34,040 nucleotides of DNA from Herpetosiphonaceae bacterium (lineage in GTDB: Bacteria; Chloroflexota; Chloroflexia; Chloroflexales; Kallotenuaceae). This document shows positions 1 to 8,706 of the stretch, one piece after another. The stretch is from assembly GCA_013821605.1 (NCBI GenBank), contig JACDGP010000055.1, positions 1-34,040 of the forward strand, in the 5' to 3' direction. Each line of letters begins with the position of its first letter. The first letter of the stretch is position 1. A program made the position numbers and the translations under genes. A model generated the notes under the pieces. It was not told where the DNA came from. It did no database searches and saw nothing but the letters and a program-made list of their open reading frames with translations.

Positions 1-301
1 GGCCGATCTTGCTTCGGCACTACTCGTCTTTGGGTTAGGTGCACTTTATGTCCATCTTCGGATTGTGCGCTGGCCCTTGCTGCCAACCCTTGGGCGCCTG
101 ACCTTCGCGGCCCTGCCGTTCATCGGCAGCTTGGTTGGGCTGCGCGCACTCGGCGTTAACTGGCTCGTGGCGGTCGTGGTGAGTTGGAGCGTGTATGCCA
201 TCAGTTTGCGCATTTGCGGCATTATCACCGAGGATGAGATTCTGTGGGTACAACAGTTCCTCGAACAGCGTAACCTAGCAAAGCGCGGCATGCCGCAGTA
301 G
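1..301 (+). CDS. C-terminal end of a flippase-like membrane protein (partial)
   Basis: The frame is open from the first bases of the window to a TAG stop at 299-301, so only about the last 99 residues are present and the start lies upstream. The piece is mostly hydrophobic, with two or three membrane helices separated by short basic loops. It ends in a short charged tail (EDEILWVQQFLEQR). That layout fits the C-terminus of a Wzx/MATE-type polysaccharide flippase, which would move lipid-linked sugars across the inner membrane. The assignment leans on the FkbM methyltransferase that starts 17 bases downstream. Other polytopic membrane proteins could look the same in so short a piece. Confidence 0.5.
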   Translation, partial: ADLASALLVFGLGALYVHLRIVRWPLLPTLGRLTFAALPFIGSLVGLRALGVNWLVAVVVSWSVYAISLRICGIITEDEILWVQQFLEQRNLAKRGMPQ

Positions 302-318
302 GGCTTGAGGTTCGTGCT

Positions 319-1149
319 ATGCTCATGACACCAGTGATCAAAGAGCCTCTGCGCCACATCCGCAAGCTGATTACCGAGCCTGGCTACCGTCGTTTTCGCT
401 GGCTTTTGTCTAAGTATAGCCGCGCGGAACGGTTCACAGAGCACGTCATTCAGGTCAACGGCTGGCACTTACGTGTGCCGGACCTGCATTCTTTCCTTTA
501 TACCTACAAGTCGATCTTTGTCGATGAGATCTATGCCTTCAACGCACCTAGTGAAGCACCCTATATTATTGATTGCGGTGCAAATATTGGTTTGAGCGTA
601 TTGTATTTTAAACGGCGTTTCCCACAAGCTACAATTTTGGCCTTCGAGCCCGATCCTCTACTGGCAGCAGTGCTCGAAGCGAATCTACAAGCTAATGGCG
701 TGCGCGACGTTACGGTTGTCCAAAAAGCGCTGTGGTCCTCTGAAACAGTGGTTCGCTTTCGCGCGGACGGGGCCGATGGGGGGCGCATCGATCTGGGGCA
801 GGAACCGAACTTGTTAGCGGTACCGACCGTACGGCTGTCCTCCTATCTCAATAACCAACCGGTTGACTGTTTGAAAATCGATATCGAAGGAGCAGAGGGT
901 GAGGTCTTACACGAATGCGCAGCTGGGCTCGCCCATGTTCGGTACGTCTTCGTGGAGTTTCATTCGTTCGCAGGCCGACCACAAGAGCTAGGCAGCTTGA
1001 TTAAGCTCTTCGAGACGCGCGGATTTAGGTCGCATATTCATCCGCACTTTAGCTCACCAACACCTTTCTTGTATATTGCGCAAAATGATTATGCCATGGA
1101 TATGCAGCTCAATTTGTTTTTTATTCGTGATAATCAACCCAAAGAATGA
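319..1149 (+). CDS. FkbM family SAM-dependent methyltransferase
   Basis: This 276-residue protein carries the class I methyltransferase motif I (IIDCGANIGLSVLYF, residues 83-97), an acidic motif II ending in EPDP (110-113) and the FkbM-type KIDIEGAEGEVL segment (about 186-197). FkbM enzymes O-methylate sugars or polyketide groups; here a sugar acceptor on a surface glycan is likely. The start is supported by GAGG eight bases before the ATG. The gene lies between a flippase-like gene and a phosphodiesterase gene with gaps of 17 and 9 bases, so the three probably share one transcript. The family is secure, the acceptor is not. Confidence 0.88.
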   Translation: MLMTPVIKEPLRHIRKLITEPGYRRFRWLLSKYSRAERFTEHVIQVNGWHLRVPDLHSFLYTYKSIFVDEIYAFNAPSEAPYIIDCGANIGLSVLYFKRRFPQATILAFEPDPLLAAVLEANLQANGVRDVTVVQKALWSSETVVRFRADGADGGRIDLGQEPNLLAVPTVRLSSYLNNQPVDCLKIDIEGAEGEVLHECAAGLAHVRYVFVEFHSFAGRPQELGSLIKLFETRGFRSHIHPHFSSPTPFLYIAQNDYAMDMQLNLFFIRDNQPKE

Positions 1150-1158
1150 GGATTAGCG

Positions 1159-2817
1159 ATGCGACAGGTCCTGGTTTTTGGAATTGACGCAGCGACACTG
1201 GATCTCGTAGAGCCATGGGTCGCCGCAGGTCAGCTGCCGACATTGCAACGGCTCATGCAGGGCGGAAGCTATGCACCGTTGCGATCGACGGTACCTGCAC
1301 TTTCGCCGCCGGCTTGGACCTCCATGATCACAGGTCAGAACCCAGGCAAGCATGGTATTTATGATTTTGTCCATCTCCTCCCCGGTAGCTATCGTTTGAC
1401 GAGCACGCGTCGTGATCAAACCCACTTCCGCACCATCTTCGACCTTGCCAGCGAACAAGGCCAATCGGTTTTGGCCATGAATATCCCGCTTACCTACCCA
1501 CCACCGACGGTCAACGGAAGCATGGTCGCGGGGTTGGGAGCGCCATCGCAAGGTCGTTTTGCTTATCCTCCGAAGCTACGAGATGAGCTACTCGGGTGGG
1601 GCTACCGGATTGATCCTGTGCACGAATACGTTCCCGGTCGTGATGCTGAGTACATTGCTGAGCTAGAACAGCTTACCCGCATTCAAGCTGACTGTTTCAT
1701 GCGTTTGCTGCAACGTGAGCCCTGGGATCTGGCGATGATGGTCTTTCGCATCGTTGACGAGTTTCAGAGTTTTTTATGGCACCACATGGATCCAAGCCAC
1801 CCACTACACGAACCACGACAGCCCTTCGATTCAGCTATCCTTGATGCCTACCAGCTGATGGATCGCATCCTTGCAGAGTGTTTGGCCGCCGTGCCGAAAG
1901 ATACAACCGTCTTGGTGGTATCAGATCATGGTGGGGGACCGTTGTACAAGGAAGTTTTTCTGAACGTGTGGCTTGAGCAGCACGGCTGGCTGCAACGTAA
2001 ACAAACCCCCACGCTGACTGCATCGAGCACTGCGCTCATGCGACGTTTAGGCCTAACGCGTGAAAAGCTTGCGCCGAAATTAGATTGGCCGCTAGCACAC
2101 GCACTCCGGCGGCGTATTCCACAACACCTTCAGCATGCTTTGGTTCCAGAACAAGGAATGACGATTGCTAACAGCATTGATTGGTCGCATACTCGAGCCT
2201 TCAGTTTCGGAAATATTGGTCAAATCTTCGTTAACTTGAAGGGTCGTGAGCCACAGGGCAGCGTTGAACCGGGCGCTGAGTATGAGCAATTGATCGATGA
2301 CATGACGGCAGCCCTCTATGAACTACAGGACGATGGCAAGCCGGTTGTGGACCGCGTCTTTCGTGCCAACGAGCTTTACCATGGTCCATATGCCGACACT
2401 GGTGCCGATCTTAACCTCATTATGCGTGATATGAGCTATATTGCTCATGGGTGGCGCGAACTGGCAGGCGATACTATGTTTGCCATGCCGGGCACAAATG
2501 AGAGTGGTACCCATCGGCCCACTGGCCTGCTGATAGCCTACGGTCCCAATATTGTCGCCCACGAACGCTACCCTGAAGTCAATATTACCGATGTCGCACC
2601 AACAATTTTGTGGCTGCTTGGTCTGCCCCTGCCCCAAGATTTGGATGGTCGACTCATGACAGAATTGATACATGCCACAGCACTATCCGGCCAACCACCT
2701 GAGGCAATCGTGACTGCCGCCTTACCTATAACCGTACCGCCTGATGTAGGATGGGAAAATGCCGACGAAGAGACGGAGGTCTTGGAGCGGCTTAAGAATT
2801 TAGGATACGTAGATTAA
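1159..2817 (+). CDS. Alkaline phosphatase superfamily protein (type I phosphodiesterase/nucleotide pyrophosphatase-like)
   Basis: The protein has 552 residues. The N-terminus VFGIDAAT supplies the first metal-binding Asp. PPAWTSMITGQNPGKHGIYD (about residues 51-70) holds the Thr/Ser nucleophile region, and VSDHGGG (about 254-260) gives the second Asp-His metal site. Near the C-terminus NITDVAPTILWLLGLPLP is the usual closing segment of this superfamily. There is no signal peptide, so it probably acts in the cytoplasm. Proteins of this kind are common in polysaccharide loci, where substrates such as nucleotide or lipid-linked phosphodiesters have been proposed. AGGA lies seven bases before the ATG. 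The substrate cannot be read from sequence. Confidence 0.85.
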   Translation: MRQVLVFGIDAATLDLVEPWVAAGQLPTLQRLMQGGSYAPLRSTVPALSPPAWTSMITGQNPGKHGIYDFVHLLPGSYRLTSTRRDQTHFRTIFDLASEQGQSVLAMNIPLTYPPPTVNGSMVAGLGAPSQGRFAYPPKLRDELLGWGYRIDPVHEYVPGRDAEYIAELEQLTRIQADCFMRLLQREPWDLAMMVFRIVDEFQSFLWHHMDPSHPLHEPRQPFDSAILDAYQLMDRILAECLAAVPKDTTVLVVSDHGGGPLYKEVFLNVWLEQHGWLQRKQTPTLTASSTALMRRLGLTREKLAPKLDWPLAHALRRRIPQHLQHALVPEQGMTIANSIDWSHTRAFSFGNIGQIFVNLKGREPQGSVEPGAEYEQLIDDMTAALYELQDDGKPVVDRVFRANELYHGPYADTGADLNLIMRDMSYIAHGWRELAGDTMFAMPGTNESGTHRPTGLLIAYGPNIVAHERYPEVNITDVAPTILWLLGLPLPQDLDGRLMTELIHATALSGQPPEAIVTAALPITVPPDVGWENADEETEVLERLKNLGYVD

Positions 2818-2951
2818 GGAGTTGTGAACGATAATTTCGATTAACCCGAAAGTAGTACTTGCCATTCACGCTTAGAGTACTAGCCAAAAATACTACGGAC
2901 AGAGCAGATAAATAATCTATCTGGGTTGTGGCACAGAGAGACGCAATCTGT

Positions 2952-2957
2952 TACAAT
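2952..2957 (+). promoter_or_regulatory. Candidate -10 box upstream of the secreted repeat protein
   Basis: TACAAT sits 89 bases before the preferred start at 3047, in the 229-base gap after the phosphodiesterase gene. The sequence about 18-20 bases upstream (TTGTGG/GTGGCA) is only a weak -35. No other clear signal was seen in this gap. Confidence 0.25.
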
Positions 2958-3046
2958 CCGGTCCATCAACCAAGTGAGCAAAGCATAGACCCTGGTCTGC
3001 GCCTCACAAATGTTCGATCCACTGTTTCATGAAGAAGGACACAACC

Positions 3047-4543
3047 ATGCGGAAAAAGATGGTGAAAACAGCTACCGGGCTTGCCGGTCTGTTTCTGGGG
3101 GTGACATTGGCAAGTGCCGCAGCCTTGCCGGGCAGCGGTTGGTTCACGAGTGCAAGTATCCAAAATATCGATCCGTCGGCGGCCACAAATGTTAGCCTCA
3201 CAGCTTATGGTGGCAGCACTACCTACAACAGCGCGACGTTCTCGCTCCCAGCCGGTAAATCTGTTGTGTTTTTCCCAGGACATGGCAGCCAAACCAATGA
3301 TATTTCGAGCGGTTTCGTAGATACATCTCCTACGCTCCCCGGTGGCTTCACGGGCGGCATGGTCGTTTCCTCGGCACCGGCAGCAGTTGCTGCGATCGCG
3401 CAGGTAGCCAATAACCAAGTCTACCCAGATGTTGGTACGCCGGGTGGCGAAGCAGCTGAGCAGTATCGTGGCTCGGGTGCCACGACCTCCACAATCTTGT
3501 ACCCTACCGTTAAGAACGACTATTCAGGTAAGACAACGCTATTAGCTGTGCAGGCAGCCTCGAATAATGTGAACTACACTGCAACCATTACGGATAATGC
3601 AGGTGGCACGCATACCAAGACCGGCGCGATCACTGCCGACAATTCGATCCTGCTCGGCCCAAGCGACTTCTCCCCGGCGATGGCGGCAAGTTGCAGTGGT
3701 GATGCTAACACTGTTGCGTGTATTGGTTCGGTGAACATTACAGCTACTGGTGGGAATATTGCTGGCGCGATTATGGAATACCAGACCGGCGTAACCCCCG
3801 CTATATTGGTGCAATCGACCGCGATGTTCACAACCAGCGATGCTGGGAGTACGGTCAACTGCCCCAGCTTCAAGAATGCTTTCAACAGCACTCAGCAGCG
3901 CACGACGGGTATCACGGTGCAAAACACCGGTAGTGCTACAGCAACGGTTAACTTGACGTTGACCGGTGCGCAAGGCCCTGCTACTGGCCACACCTATACG
4001 TCAAGCATCTCGATCCCAGCCGGTGCTTCGCGGACCTTCTCACCCTTCTCGAACAATATTGGTAACTTCCCGGCTGCTTCCCAGGGTTCTGCACAACTTA
4101 CTGCGAGCGGCGGCTCACTGATCGCCAACGTCAACGAGCAAAACTTTGGGACAACACCCGTCAAGGCAACGACCTACTCCTGCTCCAGCGCAGCAGTGGC
4201 GACCAACAAAATCGCCTTCCCACAGGTAAAGAAGAACTATGGCGATCCTTCGGTGGGCACACAGGCAACGACCGGCTTGTCAATCCAGAACGTCGACACT
4301 TCGGCAGCCAACTTATCAGCAGTGTACGCGTGCAACACCGGTACATTCACGGTGCCCTTCAACTTACCCGTCGGCCAGTCCTACACCTTCTTCCAGCCAT
4401 CACAAGTGCCGGACAATTCACTCTGCGCCGCGACCGTCACAAGCACAGGGGGCAAGATCATTGGTGTGGCCCAGGAAACAACGGACTTCTCGCCCGGAAT
4501 TAAATTACTGAACACCAAGAATTACGAAGGGATCAACGAGTAA
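3047..4543 (+). CDS. Secreted protein built from four related beta-type modules
   Basis: From the ATG at 3047 the protein has 498 residues. This start is preferred over 3029 because AAGGA lies seven bases upstream and because it gives a normal signal peptide (basic MRKKMVK, a hydrophobic core, a likely cut after ASAAA). The rest is rich in Thr, Ser, Gly, Ala and Asn with few charges. It consists of four related modules at about 35-122, 144-256, 270-379 and 384-484. Three of them begin with a P-x-[VF]-K-[NK] motif. All have a [VI]QN-like strand, most have an LPAG/IPAG turn, and each ends with a GG-hydrophobic strand. The few Cys are in the later modules. The family was not recognised; a surface-layer, matrix or adhesion role is inferred. 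A strong hairpin follows the gene. Confidence 0.75.
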   Translation: MRKKMVKTATGLAGLFLGVTLASAAALPGSGWFTSASIQNIDPSAATNVSLTAYGGSTTYNSATFSLPAGKSVVFFPGHGSQTNDISSGFVDTSPTLPGGFTGGMVVSSAPAAVAAIAQVANNQVYPDVGTPGGEAAEQYRGSGATTSTILYPTVKNDYSGKTTLLAVQAASNNVNYTATITDNAGGTHTKTGAITADNSILLGPSDFSPAMAASCSGDANTVACIGSVNITATGGNIAGAIMEYQTGVTPAILVQSTAMFTTSDAGSTVNCPSFKNAFNSTQQRTTGITVQNTGSATATVNLTLTGAQGPATGHTYTSSISIPAGASRTFSPFSNNIGNFPAASQGSAQLTASGGSLIANVNEQNFGTTPVKATTYSCSSAAVATNKIAFPQVKKNYGDPSVGTQATTGLSIQNVDTSAANLSAVYACNTGTFTVPFNLPVGQSYTFFQPSQVPDNSLCAATVTSTGGKIIGVAQETTDFSPGIKLLNTKNYEGINE

Positions 4544-4603
4544 GTTCGCCCAAGCCGTAGGACGGTCAAACTTGTTTCATTAATTGACCGCCTCATCCAA
4601 TCG

Positions 4604-4641
4604 CATCACAGAGGTATCTTGCACAAGATACCTCTGTGATG
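4604..4641. terminator. Perfect 17-bp hairpin, likely terminator
   Basis: CATCACAGAGGTATCTT (4604-4620) is matched exactly by its reverse complement at 4625-4641 around a GCAC loop. A T-rich stretch (TTGTATTGTT) follows on the plus strand. It lies between the secreted repeat protein and the lipoprotein gene and probably ends transcription of the former. Confidence 0.7.
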
Positions 4642-4672
4642 TTGTATTGTTAATCCCAGCAAGGAATGATTA

Positions 4673-5161
4673 ATGAAATACGTATACCTATTGGCGCTCG
4701 CGGGCCTTTTAGGAGGGTGCAGCGCAGTCAGTATGACCCCAGCACCCTCAGCCGGCGGCAGGCACCAAAACGGGGGCCGGGCCTACCCCATACCAAATAA
4801 TCAAGCCTATCCAGCCGCTCAAGCTACGACATACCCACCCCCACGTCCCACACCGTGTCAAGGACCCAAGTTCGCAATTAATACGCCGCTTCACAAAGGT
4901 GGTACGACGGTGAGCGGCACTGGCCCTGCCACTGCGACGATTGAGATCGTCGACATTACGCAGAAAGGGGCTGTGTTGGGGACTACGAAGATCGGACCCG
5001 ATGGCAGTTTCAAAGTCACGCTTGGGACCGGATTACCTGCGGACGATCAGATTGGGCTGATGGGTGGCGGTGCCGATCGTCAACGATTTTTATGCGGTCC
5101 TGGGTACCAGGACCTGCCGACGGTCGGGATTATTTTTACCCGTGAGCGGGTTGGTCAATAA
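4673..5161 (+). CDS. Small secreted lipoprotein of unknown function
   Basis: The 162-residue protein starts with a type II signal sequence: MKYVYLLALAG, then lipobox LLGGC with the lipidated Cys at residue 16. A low-complexity Pro/Tyr/Gln/Ala-rich linker (about 20-62) leads into a small domain with alternating hydrophobic residues, VSGTGPATATIEIVDITQ and GPDGSFKVTLG. That pattern resembles the Ig-like beta-sandwich modules (Big or carboxypeptidase-regulatory type) seen in many surface proteins. AAGGA lies seven bases before the ATG. It is probably anchored outside the membrane. No specific function can be assigned. Confidence 0.7.
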   Translation: MKYVYLLALAGLLGGCSAVSMTPAPSAGGRHQNGGRAYPIPNNQAYPAAQATTYPPPRPTPCQGPKFAINTPLHKGGTTVSGTGPATATIEIVDITQKGAVLGTTKIGPDGSFKVTLGTGLPADDQIGLMGGGADRQRFLCGPGYQDLPTVGIIFTRERVGQ

Positions 5162-5180
5162 TGTGAGCCCAGTTGCATCG

Positions 5181-6557
5181 TTAGTTAGCGGTCAGTGGCA
5201 GGAATGTGCTGCTCAAGATATGATACTCACTGACGATGCCGGGATGAGGATCGGTCGGCAGACCAAAGATATACAGGTTTGTCCCGAGTAGTATGCTTCG
5301 GCTAGACAGCGGCGTATCCTGCGGAATAGCAATAGCACTCCACTTCTCGGTAGTGGGGGTAAATTGCAGGGCAAGGTGGCGAGATGGATCGAAGACGATC
5401 AATTCATTCACCAAGGCCACTAGTGCGGGCGTACTAATTGCTGCCGGTAGCGGTGCAGCACTCGTCCAAGGTTGGCTGTTACCATCATTCGTGGGATCAT
5501 AGCGCTCATGGGTGCGCAATGGCCCCTGTGCACTCTCGCCGCCCACAATGTACACGAGCCCATCAATGACCGCCGCACCAGCATTGCGCCGCGGAGTCGG
5601 TAAAGAAGTGTGCTTCTCCCAAAGGCCGGAGGCTGGATCATAGCTCCAAACATCGGCAGCATCTTGCCTTCCGTCCCAGCCCCCAAAGAGATAGAGCTTG
5701 CCTTCGACCTTTGCCAAAGCATAGTGACTACGCGGAGCAGGCAGATCCTCCAGTTTTTGCCAATGTTCGTTGCGCGGATCATATACCTCAAAGGCCGCAC
5801 TAACCGCCCCATTAGCTTGTTCACCACCAGGCACATAGATGCGCCCACCCAGGACCACTGCCTGAACACCGGTGACAGGCGTCGGCTTGTTGCTCATACT
5901 TAAAGGTACCCACGTATTTGTCACTGGATCATAGCGTTCAACAGAGTCACTGACACCACTAGATGTTGTACCACCGATGACATAGAGCCGGTTGTCATAG
6001 TCTACGACGGCAAAATCTTTGCGTGGCGACGTCAGCGGCGCGCGCCTTTTCCACTTCTCAACTTCAGGCATTGCAACGCTCGTGCCGAACGTAGGTACAT
6101 ACCACTTCCACAGACCTAATGCAACCGCTCCTAGGCAGATAATGAGACCGAGCGACGTCAAAAAACGAGGTGTGCGTAACCATGAGCGCCACATCAGGTT
6201 TACATTGGGTAGTACGAGCACTTGTTCCACAAACGGCGACGCGGTATCTGCGCTTTCCTCAGCATCAGCAGACGGTTCCGCAGGTACTGCGGACTCACAT
6301 ATATCCGGTAATGCAGCTAGCCGCCCGCGGTCCATTTCGACTAGCCCGTTCCGCACTGCATACATCGTGGCTTCCGTCCGCGATGTAACTTCGATCTTCT
6401 CGAATATATTCCGCAGGTGAACTTTGACGGTGTTGATACTGATATTGAGTGTATTAGCAATTTGCTGGTTGGTTGCACCAGTTGCTACGAGACGCAGAAC
6501 TTCTTGTTCACGATCACTTAGCTGCGCCGTTACTTCAGCCATAGAATGCGATACCAT
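5181..6557 (-). CDS. Membrane-anchored LuxR-type regulator with C-terminal Kelch beta-propeller
   Basis: This 458-residue fusion begins with a LuxR/FixJ-type helix-turn-helix (residues 12-72: LSDREQEVLRLVATGATNQQ, then the INTVKVHLRNIFEKI recognition region). An acidic linker and one membrane helix follow (about 132-150). About 300 residues of Kelch repeats come next, with repeated YVIGG, YVPGG, YLFGG and YIVGG strands paired with YDP-x-W motifs; five to six blades are visible. The DNA-binding head should face the cytoplasm and the propeller should lie outside, which suggests direct sensing of an external ligand. ATGs at 6557 and 6542 are both possible and neither has a strong ribosome site. 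The gene converges on the lipoprotein gene, 19 bases apart. Confidence 0.85.
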   Translation of the reverse strand: MVSHSMAEVTAQLSDREQEVLRLVATGATNQQIANTLNISINTVKVHLRNIFEKIEVTSRTEATMYAVRNGLVEMDRGRLAALPDICESAVPAEPSADAEESADTASPFVEQVLVLPNVNLMWRSWLRTPRFLTSLGLIICLGAVALGLWKWYVPTFGTSVAMPEVEKWKRRAPLTSPRKDFAVVDYDNRLYVIGGTTSSGVSDSVERYDPVTNTWVPLSMSNKPTPVTGVQAVVLGGRIYVPGGEQANGAVSAAFEVYDPRNEHWQKLEDLPAPRSHYALAKVEGKLYLFGGWDGRQDAADVWSYDPASGLWEKHTSLPTPRRNAGAAVIDGLVYIVGGESAQGPLRTHERYDPTNDGNSQPWTSAAPLPAAISTPALVALVNELIVFDPSRHLALQFTPTTEKWSAIAIPQDTPLSSRSILLGTNLYIFGLPTDPHPGIVSEYHILSSTFLPLTAN

Positions 6558-6617
6558 CCGCTCATATCGTAAAGAAACATAAACAGTAGCGACCTGTATT
6601 ATACCAGTGTGCTCAGC

Positions 6618-8615
6618 TCAAAACTCCCGTCGGAAGATGCTAACGGCGGCATTGCGATAGACCTCCTGAAACAAGGGTGAGCCACGCAACCGGTCACGAT
6701 CAAAGATCCGTCCACCAGTGGTCGCATACGCATAGCCGAAATGGCCGCGATCCATCCAGGCAGCCAGTTGCTCAGGTGATGCACCGGCGGCATCACGCAG
6801 TTCGGCGGTTAGCTGTTTAACGGATGTGACATAGGCGGCATCCCCGTAGGTAAAAATGACTGGCGGGGTGCTTACGTGGCGACCGGCCAGCGGCAGCAGC
6901 CACCAACCACCATCACTGCCACGATTAATATCATACAGCCAGTCTTCGGTGTTGATAGCGAAGCGCGCGTCCGGCGGTGTATGCTCCGCAGCCCAGGTAA
7001 TAGCATCCAAGTCAGCAGGATGGGCAAAGACCAAGCCTTGGTTGAGGACGAGGTCGCGTGGCAGCAGGTAGCGCGCACTCCACAGGAGACCACCGGCGAC
7101 CAGTAGTGTGCATAGGAGCGGACAGATCGGCCGGAGCCGTTCAACGACTGGCTTTCGTCGCTCGGTGCGACTTTCTTCGCCCACAGCTAACAACTGCTCG
7201 GCCCGCACTATGTAGCGCTCTAGCCAATGGCCGATCCCGTCGTCGAGCATAGCGACCCCTGCTCCGAGCAGCAGGCTAGCAGGCAGAAAGAGTGCCAGCA
7301 CGACGATGCGGTTGTTGAAAAACGACAGGTAGGGCAAACCAAACCAGACCGGATTGGCACAGCACAGCACCAGCAACGTCCACAGCACCAGTGCGAGCGT
7401 TGCACGCGAACGCCGCCGCAAACCCAGATATGCGGCTACAAGTGCGCTGATCACCAGCATGTGGTTACCCGGTAGCCAGAGCAACTCCGGCGGCATGCTG
7501 TTATAATCACCGCCCGCGATGCTAAGGGGACTGCTTGCGCTGCTGACGGTCATAGTTTGCCGGATCAGGAGCACGATCCAAGGGGCCGTGAGTAGCACCG
7601 TCAGCACACCCACCAGCACGAACTGACGCAAGGTGCGTCGCATCTGCCGCAAGCCATCGAACTGCGTAAGCCATACCGCAGCGCACCACAGCAGGGCCAT
7701 GCAAAAGGCTACGAAGTGAATCAAACTAAGCCCTGCCAGCAGAAGTGTTAAAATCGCCAGTGAGCGCCAACCACCATCGCGCAGCATTTCGAGACTCGCA
7801 AGCATCACGGCCGGCACAAGCAGTAACCCGGCCAATAAGGTATAGCGCCCCCAGCTTAAATAATAGGCCGGCAACAGCGAGACGAGGCTCGCAACACCGC
7901 CTGCTACCACGGCAGCCCGGGGTCGTTGCCACAGCGTGTAGGTTGCACCAGCGATTACGCCAGCATAGGCGATCGCGAGCAACTGTCCGAGCCACAGCAT
8001 CAGGGCAGGCAGCGAGAGATCCGTTAACTGCAGCAGCGTGGCGGCAACGGCATGATAGCCCCAATGGTAGGCAAATGCGTCGATCGGCAGATAGGGCTGC
8101 AGTGAGAAGGGCGCTCGGCCCGTTTCTGCTACCACTCGGATCATCAGCGCATGATGGACGGCATCGACCCACGGTGGGAAAGCAAGACCAGCGATCTCAC
8201 GCACACGTTTCCAGGCGGTTAGCAGAACGAGCTCGACCAGCAACAGCGGCATCATCCACTCAGTGGGACGGGATGGCCAGCGAGCGAGCGCCAGATCCCG
8301 CCAGCCGTAAGGCACTGTGCCCAGGGCTAAGAGAGCTGTAGCAATCAGGAGCGCAGGACCACGGAGCGCCAAGCCCAATGTCGTCGTCCACAGGTAGACC
8401 AGGGGTATGAGCGCCAGGCTTAAAGCTAACCAGAGTGTGAGGCGCACGATCAGTGGTCGAGGTCCAGATCGCGACCGGAGGTAGCGCTCAGCCAGGTAGC
8501 CGGGTCCGAGCAGCCAAAGTGAGGCGACAACAAAGAACAAACCATGTGCTAACTGACTGGCAAGATAGGCGCTGATCAGGACGCCGAGCACCACGCACGG
8601 CCGCACGGATTTCAT
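6618..8615 (-). CDS. Polytopic membrane protein, GT-C glycosyltransferase-like
   Basis: From the ATG at 8615 this is a 665-residue protein. The longer frame reaching 8735 would run into the 3' end of the next gene, so the shorter start is preferred, although its AGGAG lies unusually close. About eleven to thirteen membrane helices fill the first two thirds. An early loop holds DAVHHALMIRVVAETG, resembling the acidic first-loop motif of GT-C enzymes, followed by a conserved-looking DAFAYHWGYHAVAA. The C-terminal quarter is soluble and Trp-rich (EDWLYDINRGSDGGWW). GT-C proteins transfer sugars from lipid carriers outside the membrane. The acceptor is unknown and the GT-C call is by architecture only. 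Confidence 0.6.
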   Translation of the reverse strand: MKSVRPCVVLGVLISAYLASQLAHGLFFVVASLWLLGPGYLAERYLRSRSGPRPLIVRLTLWLALSLALIPLVYLWTTTLGLALRGPALLIATALLALGTVPYGWRDLALARWPSRPTEWMMPLLLVELVLLTAWKRVREIAGLAFPPWVDAVHHALMIRVVAETGRAPFSLQPYLPIDAFAYHWGYHAVAATLLQLTDLSLPALMLWLGQLLAIAYAGVIAGATYTLWQRPRAAVVAGGVASLVSLLPAYYLSWGRYTLLAGLLLVPAVMLASLEMLRDGGWRSLAILTLLLAGLSLIHFVAFCMALLWCAAVWLTQFDGLRQMRRTLRQFVLVGVLTVLLTAPWIVLLIRQTMTVSSASSPLSIAGGDYNSMPPELLWLPGNHMLVISALVAAYLGLRRRSRATLALVLWTLLVLCCANPVWFGLPYLSFFNNRIVVLALFLPASLLLGAGVAMLDDGIGHWLERYIVRAEQLLAVGEESRTERRKPVVERLRPICPLLCTLLVAGGLLWSARYLLPRDLVLNQGLVFAHPADLDAITWAAEHTPPDARFAINTEDWLYDINRGSDGGWWLLPLAGRHVSTPPVIFTYGDAAYVTSVKQLTAELRDAAGASPEQLAAWMDRGHFGYAYATTGGRIFDRDRLRGSPLFQEVYRNAAVSIFRREF

Positions 8616-8658
8616 GCTCCTATTATCGCATTCTTTACGCGTTGAGATACAAGATAGA

Positions 8659-8687
8659 GCCCCTCGCCCGCCGAGACGAGGAGGGGC
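8659..8687 (-). terminator. Hairpin after the PD40 protein gene
   Basis: GCCCCTC (8659-8665) pairs with GAGGGGC (8681-8687). The hairpin lies just beyond the minus-strand stop at 8707 and is followed on that strand by TCTATCTTGTAT. It separates the beta-propeller gene from the membrane protein gene. Confidence 0.5.
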
Positions 8688-8706
8688 AGGAGTGAGCCGA
8701 TCGCCG

